From: Dichetophora obliterata
Taxonomy: Eukaryota; Arthropoda; Insecta; Diptera; Sciomyzidae
DNA length: 64,000 bases
Assembly: GCA_963920525.1 (NCBI GenBank)
Contig: OY986437.1
Coordinates: 60,468,330-60,532,329, forward strand
Direction of reading: 5' to 3'
The notes under the pieces were generated by a model that worked only from the letters and a program-made list of their open reading frames with translations, made no database searches and was not told the DNA's origin. This document shows positions 57,221-64,000 of the stretch, in pieces. The position numbers and the translations under genes were made by a program. How positions within the stretch are numbered: the first letter of the stretch is position 1; each line of letters opens with the position of its first letter.

Positions 57221-57705
57221 TCACATACTACTACAATTTTCAGATTTTGTGCTTATGCAAGTAGCTCTCTCACTAAATACACTGACACAAATAGTTGTGC
57301 AGGTATTTATTTAGAATGGTATTATTATTATAAAAAACTATTTTTGGTATCTTATAATTGTAAAGAATCAAAAATGGGAAGCCTTTTTTAATTTGTATCA
57401 ATTTGCTTATACATTCTAATGAGTTCTGAATAAATGTTTCAAGGTTTTCTTTTTCTAGTTTAAGAACTAACGCATTACGTTATTCATTTTTCACAAAAGA
57501 ATATTGAGGATCCATATTTCTATAGTGCCTTTAAAAAAATATATTCCAATTTGCCACTGTGCGTTGGCAAACCAAGCATTATGGCAGTCCTTTAAAGTTT
57601 TCTGCAAATAAAAAATCATATTCGTATTCCGATTTAATTTTGTACAGTGGATAAGCTGATCAAGCGGCGTAAACCTTTTCGTTTGAAGTCTCAGCGCCAA
57701 CTGAA

Positions 57706-58094
57706 TAGGCTTGGGTAGTTCACGAACGAACTAGTTCAACTGAACTATTCCCACTCATGAACCATGTGAACTAGTTGTTGATTCTCGTTCTTTTAGTTCA
57801 ATCGATTTTGTATTTAAGACCGTTTAATTTAATAGATCTGATCATGAACGAGTAAACAAAACGAACTAAAATACCTATTGAACTACAAAATATAACTCGC
57901 TCACATATCAAACGATCTAAAACACCAAACGAACTATAACACCTAACGAACTAACAACATGAACGAGTGCACGAAACGAACTAAAAGAGCGAACGAACTA
58001 AATGAACTAAAAGAACTATTTGAACGAACTAGTTCATTAAACTCAACTGAACTAAAAAGAGCGATATTTTTACTGAAATAATATGTCAAGCCTA
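57706..58094. mobile_element. hAT-like element rich in GAACTA motifs
   Basis: The ends read TAGGCTTGGGTAGTTCACGA on the left and TAGGCTTGACATATTATTTC on the right (reverse-complemented). The perfect 8-bp direct repeat CAACTGAA flanks it (57698-57705 and 58095-58102). The interior is dominated by GAACTA, AACGAACTA and their inverse, and GAACGAACTAGTTCA occurs near both ends. Short terminal identity with an 8-bp duplication fits a small non-autonomous hAT element. Confidence 0.85.
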
Positions 58095-58419
58095 CAACTG
58101 AATATGAGAACTTCGTACGTATGATCGTCCCGGTGTAATGTTCGAATTCGAACTCGAGTTCGCGAACTATAAAATGGGGACCACTGATTTAAAGTGACGA
58201 AAAATTAGCCATTTTATGATATTTCAATACATTCAAATCAGTACTTATTTGTCTAATTCTCTTATTCCAAACTTTACGTACACGGCACATTTTCTTATCG
58301 CAAAATCGGCTCGTTTTCGTAGTCTTATATGAGAAAATTACTTTGCGTGCGCTACGCTTACGTGCCGTTTTTCTTAGAAGGTAAGCCAGATATCTTGGCT
58401 TGTAACTTACTCGGCTATC

Positions 58420-58695
58420 TTGAAGCAAGAAATTGAATTTTCTTACGTAAGGTCATACACTCTCGTTGTCAAAATACAAAAGAATATTGAAAAGATAACG
58501 TTTTGTTGGTCAAATAAAAGGATGAACCTTGTTATTCCGAGGCATAACTACCTTAACTCTAGCCACTTGTTTTTCATTAGTGCCATAAGACTATGGAATT
58601 CAATTCCAAGCAACATTAAAACTATTTGCAACACTAAGCACTTTAAGCATTTAATCTTCACCTATTTTTCTCAACTCTATTTCTCCTGTTTGTGA
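58420..58695 (+). pseudogene. LINE ORF2 C-terminal fossil
   Basis: The plus-strand frame ends with RHNYLNSSHLFFISAIRLWN, SIPSNIKT and FKHLIFTYF. The pattern RxNYxxxxxxFxxxAxRLWNSIPxxI closes many non-LTR reverse-transcriptase proteins. The upstream part of the frame lacks identifiable RT motifs, so this is a 5'-truncated relic. The stop at 58693-58695 may be the original one. Confidence 0.72.
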
Positions 58696-58699
58696 TCTT

Positions 58700-60230
58700 T
58701 TTGTCCTTTATTAAAACTGAAAATAGTTTTTAATTTATTTCTTAAAATTTTTCATTTTCAATATACTTTGTTTTTTTTTTTTTGTTTTCTAAATGAATTT
58801 TATCAATATTTGAATCAGTTTTCTTTCGTATATTTATCCTCGAATAATTGAATTGTTTTCAGTTTTATATGATGACTCAGTAAAATAATATAAATATTTT
58901 TCAATTAATACCTTTTTTAATTATTTTAAAATTAATAATTTATTATAGTTCATATTATTAGTTGTTATCTTCTTTGTATATGCGGCATGTAAAAGACTTA
59001 AATCTTAAATGTCTACAGTTTGTTCAAATAAATTATAATATTATTTATATATCGTTGAGATATTTCAATGGTCTTGCGATTGTATATTTCAAATTATGTT
59101 ATTTTGAGAAAGTGCTAAAGTACTGAAGAAGCTGGACTCTTTGTTATTGCATGTTATTAATAATTAAAAAAATACTTTATCTGACACAACTCTTACTCTT
59201 CCCATTTCCCTATTCCAACCTATACTCTAGCCATTACTCCATTCTTAACTTCAACAGCAACTTTAACTTAAACTTTTATTTATTATCAGTAAAATTTCCT
59301 TTCGCTTTCGAACACTGCGCTCCTTCTCAAAACCGCCCACCAGGAAAAACAGCATGAAATGAAGCAAACATTAATGCTGCTCCAATAACAATAAAAAACA
59401 ATTACTAGCAAATAAACGAGGGCACATGGTAACACAACCAACTTCAACAAAAACAACAACAACAATTGTCGGCAGCGCACATAAACTCAACAGCATAGCT
59501 TTGCAATAAATGCGTTAAATGGCGAACGTAAGACGCTAAAGAGATGCTACAGCAATTACATGAAAACCAGCCAACAATTATGCCGCCAACAACAATGCCA
59601 AAAAAAAAGGAAACAACAAAGACAGCAGCAACTTTAAATGAAGTATGAAATAAATATTAGCAGCACGCTAAGGAGAGAAAAACATTAACAAACATTCTGA
59701 GTAAAGTTTGTGAAGTTTTGCACATGGACGTAGAATTTAATAATAAAGTGAAAATTGTTCCTTTACTAAGCTGGGAACTATAGAATTACGTTTAGAAATC
59801 TTGGAAACAATTTTTAATTCCTTTGGACTGAGCTTATTCCTTTAACTTAGGGATATAGTGTGGTATTCAGTATATTTTTTCAAATGTGTTAAAAAAAAAA
59901 CAGTATATAGAGACTCTCTATTAGAGAGTGTACTGTAAAAATTTCAGACCAAAATATGTTATAGCACCTATCCGAGTGCACAACTTTTTTCTATCGGCCC
60001 TGATGATTACAACGTTCTATCGAGCCGATTGGGCTGAAATTTTAATACGTTATTCTATTCTCTCGCACGTAGTAGAATTGTTTATTTTCAATTGATTTTT
60101 CCTATTTTTAAAAAAAAAAGCCATTTTTGAAAATTGATATTTAGAAGTCCGTCATTTTGTTATTTTTAAATGAAAATGTTTAAACGTAAAAAATTAAAAA
60201 AATAAAAACTTTTACAATTAAATATGTTAA
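58700..60230. other. spacer with CAA-rich segment
   Basis: At 59370-59620 CAACAACAAC-type runs and CCAACAACAATGCC dominate, resembling ordinary fly intron sequence. The rest is AT-rich. ACTCTCTATTAGAGAGT near 59922 is a small hairpin. No gene. Confidence 0.4.
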
Positions 60231-60236
60231 TTATTA

Positions 60237-60558
60237 GCCCTATCACTGAGTCCCGTCGTAGAACGATATCGTAGAAACTACGAAAAAGGCATCACTGAGT
60301 TCATTCGTACTGCCATTCGTAGGTTTTTAAAGTACTTTTTTGCGACTTGTTTTAGGTTACAGAGAAAATTTTGAAATAAAATTCAGGAGGAATAATCACT
60401 TTTACCGTACGAATTTTCATCAAAATTTTCTCCGACAACCAAAATACATCGTAACAAATTACTTAAAAAATCTTACGAATGGCACTACGAATAAACTCGG
60501 TGATGTCTTTTTCGTAGTTTCTATGATATCGTACTACGACGGGACTCAGTGATAGGGC
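60237..60558. mobile_element. MITE with about 95-bp terminal repeats
   Basis: Inverted repeats start GCCCTATCACTGAGTCCCGT on both sides and remain alignable for about 95 bp, through GAAACTACGAAAAAG and ATTCGTAG. TTA precedes (60234-60236) and TGA follows (60559-60561), possibly a 3-bp Harbinger duplication with one change. The element is nearly all arm, with a short centre around 60390. No coding sequence. Confidence 0.78.
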
Positions 60559-61067
60559 TGATTAGCATATAAGAAAATGTTAAATGATGGTATTTTACTT
60601 TGTTATAAATAAAAATTTAAGCCAAATATTTTTAATTTAACTTTAATTCCTCTCCTAATCGGATAAGTATATGACAACACCATGATTTTACTAAAATTGA
60701 AGACTGTACAATTATTAAAATTAACTTTCGACAGAGACAGAACAATTTCTGTCAGATTTGAACCGGCTTCAGGTTATAAATTGAACGCTCTAACTAACCA
60801 CTAACCTATTTTACCACATATTTTTAAAAATTGAAAAGAAATTATATATATAAACAAGAACCGAACGCTGCACGGTTCAAAATATCGTAGTGAAGCGTTG
60901 TAAAATTAACAAAAAAAAAAGTTCAATTATGTTATCCATTGAAAAGTACAGTATTAAAATATTTTTAATGCGCTAATAAAAAAATTGGTTTTTAGGACTT
61001 CTAACCGTGAGAAAAGATGGAAATGTATTAGTTAAAATTAAGAAAAGTTTCTTTTTTATTCACTTAC
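60559..61067. other. intron sequence next to the robo exon
   Basis: AT-rich sequence downstream of the exon on the minus strand. GTAAGTGAAT starting at 61067 (minus) is the splice donor. Nothing else recognised. Confidence 0.5.
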
Positions 61068-61248
61068 CCGCTATTTGCAGCGTTGCGTGCCTACTGACAG
61101 CCTTGCCAACGTGATTCTTTGCCACACACCAATAAATGCCGCTATCCTGTTCCTTTTTACTCTGCATTGTGCGATAGAAGAATAAAGCACCATCCTTAAA
61201 CAGCACACGATGTGATTTTTTCTCATTCGTATTCACAGGATCGCCATC
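61068..61248 (-). CDS. robo1: roundabout exon, Ig1 C-terminal half
   Basis: This single internal exon of 181 bp encodes 60 residues plus one base, so it starts in phase 0 and ends in phase 1. The minus strand reads an acceptor TTTTTGTAG, then DGDPVNTNEKKSHRV, FKDGALFFYRTMQSKKEQ, DSGIYWCVAKN, AVSRHATLQIA, then a donor GTAAGT. DSGIYWC carries the second Cys of an immunoglobulin domain. The wording matches Drosophila Robo1 Ig1 (NEKKSHRV, FKDGALFFYRTMQ, YWCVAKN) much better than vertebrate Robo or what I recall of fly Robo2/3. Robo is a single-pass receptor on growth cones whose Ig1 binds Slit and mediates midline repulsion. The first Cys and the Trp belong to the preceding exon, which is not visible; neither is the next exon (expected to start VLRDDF). 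Dense transposons on one side and none in the exon fit a functional gene with very long introns. Confidence 0.9.
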
Positions 61249-62900
61249 CTACAAAAAGACAAATACAAGTATTATAAAAAAATTACTATAATTTACTGTA
61301 AAAAAACAGAGCATTTTTATGTGTGAGATAATGTTTAATTGTTGTTGAACAACATCAAAAACAGCTGGTCACCTCAGGCCAGAGCACCCTGGCATACTCT
61401 AACATGTGCAAAAGTGTGAGAAATGCAAATAAATTTTATTTGCAAACAAATAAAAAGTTTTTCTCTATTGTTGTTTTTGTTTCTCTTGTTTTTGTTTTGG
61501 GGTTTTGTTGGAAAAATTTATTTGCATTTCTCATTAGGTAAGTTTTTAATTGCCAGCCCTTTTTCAGTATTTTCGTTGTTGTTTTTACTTTGGGCATTAT
61601 TAAAAAAAAAATTATAACTATTCAACGCTGGCAGCCATTTTTATGGTCGAGGACCTACAGAAATTTCAACTTGTAAGTGCTATGTTTTTGTTTTTATTAT
61701 TATTTTTGTTATAAAAACTTAGTAAAGAGGGTGGAGTGCTTTTTGGCTTGCTGAAATTATTTATATGCTAACTTTTTGCATATCTTAGGGCTTAGCTAAA
61801 TGACAGTAGCCTATCACAAAATTTTTGAATTGAATAGATTTCTAAGCTTCAAAATAATGCTTGTTTTTTTAAACAAAGTCAGTGTAGTATAATTCTGGGT
61901 TTAAACGTGCAAAGACGTGTTTAATCGTCTAAGTGGACGAGCCGTAGAATTTGATACTGACGCTTTCAAACTACTAGTCGAAAGTGATCCCAAAGTGAGT
62001 ATTTAGACCATTGCCTCAAACACAAACACATCTGGCTACTTAGTCAACAGTACAAAAACATCTTCAAGAAATCGGTAAAGTTTATTTATTTTATTTTATT
62101 TTAAGTACAAGTCCAATCTTAATAAATTTAGTATGGTTTGGTAGGCTTAGATATATTTATATTTTTTTAGTTATAGCGAGTTAAAGTTTGCATATAATTG
62201 TTGTTATGTTGCCTTTTCTCTTCTTAATTTCAGCATATGCCTAAAAATATGTGATGTAGTTAGCGCCACCTGACGAATAATCTTTTATTATTTCACAGTT
62301 AAAACTATGAATTGATATATTCAATATCCAAGTAATACTGGAATGATTTCTTACAGTTGAAAAAATATTTCTAAACTGTTGGCCGGAACATTTTTTAATT
62401 TTTAAAAATTTACACAAAAATTTAATTTAAGTTCATTTTTAAAAATTTACACAAAAATTTAATAAGAAATTGGAAACTGGTAATGAAACATTTTTGTTCA
62501 AGCATTTTTCAACTGGAAATCAAGAAATATTCTTACTACTGTGTATTTAAAATAAATTTGGGTATGAAATAAAATATGCTATCATTATATCGTCGTTGCG
62601 CATGCAATACCGCGTATATTGCAAAAAGGCCAAAATTAATTTAATTTAAATTTTGATCATTCCTGATTGATTCATTCATTTTAATTTTTCATTAAATGCT
62701 TATCTGAGAGCAAAGAAAATATCTATTTGCAATAAATGTTTAGTTCAGTTGAAAATCTATTCAATAGCTTATAATAAAATCAGTTTTTCTGCACTCGTGA
62801 AAAATTTTACTATCACCGTCTGTGTGTATGTGCAAGTGGCGGATACGCGGTATTGCACGCGCAACGAAGATATATTATTTATAATTAAAACCTGCATAGA
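61249..62900. other. intron sequence upstream of the robo exon
   Basis: It begins at the acceptor (61249-61250 on the minus strand). It contains TG- and T-rich runs and no recognisable exon, repeat border or RNA gene. AATTTTTAAAAATTTACACA-like sequence is duplicated at about 62397 and 62437. Confidence 0.45.
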
Positions 62901-62904
62901 AATG

Positions 62905-63204
62905 CCTAGACGAGCACGCCCACATGTAAGTGGGAGGACAAGACGTAGTATACATCGTTCTCAGATGCCAGAATTACGAGCAAGACGTTACGTTACGAGC
63001 AATACATTACGAAGAAGACGTAAAACAAATTCATTTAAGTTAGCTCTCTGCAATGCACGACCAGAGCTCTTCATTTCGATAGTCAGTTTCGAGCTTGCGG
63101 CGAAAGCAATCATTGCTCTGGTAGTAAGATCTCTTTATCCCGTTTTTCACTCGGCAATAATTGCCTTTTCCGCAAGCAGTTTGTGGATTATTCGCCCGCA
63201 TTAG
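62905..63204 (+). other. arginine-rich open frame, unassigned
   Basis: The plus strand reads MPRRARPHVSGRTRRSIHR, then ELRARRYV and LRRRRKTN. I do not recognise a domain. Some Helitron Rep proteins have basic N-termini of this flavour, but the match is only compositional. The 3' half overlaps an inverted repeat. Probably transposon debris. Confidence 0.25.
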
Positions 63205-63297
63205 GGGGTTTACGAAAGTCCCCTTTAAACCCGAGTAGTCCACAAATTACTTTCGGCAAAAGCAATTATTGCTCATAGAATTGCTGAGTAAAAACGG
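63140..63297. repeat. 158-bp inverted repeat
   Basis: CCGTTTTTCACTCGGCAATA on the left pairs with CCGTTTTTACTCAGCAATTC on the right (reverse-complemented), and both continue to AATAATTGC and TTTGTGGAYTAYTCG. The centre has GGGGG facing CCCC. No target duplication was evident. A short foldback element is likely. Confidence 0.65.
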
Positions 63298-63339
63298 CCC
63301 TTTGCAGCAAGCAACGTTGCCATTTATGTTGGAAAAATC

Positions 63340-63730
63340 TCATTCGTGGTAATTTTTAATTGCCCTTAGGAATTTTTGTTTTTGGAAAATCCTATTAAAT
63401 ATTTTAATTCAGCGTGGTATTTTTTGATTGGCGTGGGAATTCAGTGGCGTATTTTTTGAATTTCCGTAGGAGTTTGGTAATATTCTTCTTAAATTTTTTT
63501 TTCTTTTTAGTAAGCACAATTTCGTTGTAATATTTCCAAATATTTTTTAAATTGTTTGTGCATATGGGACTTATTGTGGTATTTTAATGCGAATGAGATT
63601 TTTGTGGCAATTTTAAATGCATATGGAGTTTGTGGTGGTTTTTATAAAGCGCGTGGTATTTTTATGGTAAGTTTAAATGATCGTGGGATTTTTTGATATT
63701 TTTTTATTGTAGTAGAAACTTTTTTGTTTA
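63340..63730 (+). repeat. degenerate tandem repeat, GTGGKATTTTT unit
   Basis: About eight irregular units of 40-50 bp carry variants of CGTGGGATTTTTTG, GTGGTATTTTAATGC and GTGGCAATTTTAAATGC. The unit length drifts. No gene. Confidence 0.55.
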
Positions 63731-64000
63731 TGTTTACCATGGTAATTTTTGTTGTATTTAATTTATCTTACTGTGAAAAAATAAACTTTTTGTCGGAATT
63801 GTTTTAAATTTTAACTGGGAGCCTTGGCTAGTAGTAATACATTTTTTTGTAGCTACATACTGGCTCTCTAACTACATGCATCTGTATTCTCTATTGCATT
63901 ACAACCCAACAAGCCACGAATGTCACTGTGACAGCTAAACTGTACTTAAAACGGCAGCGTCTGACTTGCTGGTATGAAAACGACAGGTTTCTGTACCTTT

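Overview
This is AT-rich insect nuclear DNA, almost certainly from a higher fly (Diptera). The only ordinary gene sequence I can support is one exon on the minus strand (61068-61248). It encodes the second half of the first immunoglobulin domain of the axon-guidance receptor Roundabout (best match Robo1). It has a GT donor and an AG acceptor. I recognise no neighbouring robo exon on either side. The simplest reading is that most or all of the window is intron of a minus-strand robo gene: about 61 kb downstream of the exon and at least 2.7 kb upstream. A mariner fossil with DD41D catalytic spacing (655-1281) resembles the rosa lineage described from Ceratitis and other tephritid fruit flies, so a tephritid is plausible but not proven.

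The rest is a repeat graveyard. From left to right: a rosa-like mariner fossil (0.65-1.38 kb); a Transib-like element with RSS-like ends and CGGCG target duplications (2.5-4.2 kb); a hAT MITE (5.9-6.3 kb) and a Harbinger-like MITE (6.5-7.0 kb); a three-level nest of hAT foldback, Tc1 and MITE (7.3-9.9 kb); a tRNA-derived SINE (11.9 kb); a second Tc1 (13.1-14.7 kb); Helitron-type ends (18.7-20.5 kb); a third Tc1 fossil (23.0-23.7 kb); a large imperfect palindrome (25.0-26.1 kb); a GC-richer minisatellite broken by two MITEs, one with a MADF-domain remnant (26.5-27.5 kb); a pogo-like MITE (29.7 kb); a hAT foldback (31.5-32.8 kb); a 1.17 kb TGTTA/TGTAA microsatellite (33.4-34.6 kb); non-LTR retrotransposon fossils (36.5, 39.1 and 58.5 kb); nested hAT elements (38.8-39.8 kb); a hAT foldback (44.0-44.7 kb); a Helitron helicase fossil (45.4-45.7 kb); a hAT-bounded satellite array (46.0-48.7 kb); a hAT element with an empty-site paralogue (52.9-53.6 kb); Harbinger-like MITEs (55.9 and 60.2 kb); a second SINE (56.8 kb); and another hAT element (57.7 kb).

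One theme recurs. Several terminal-inverted-repeat elements carry internal tandem arrays, some visibly built from their own ends (2.5-4.2, 5.9-6.3, 7.3-9.9, 46.0-48.7 kb). No transposase here is intact, so mobility would have depended on proteins encoded elsewhere. Family names rest on visible ends, target duplications and peptide motifs read by eye. No database search or alignment program was run.
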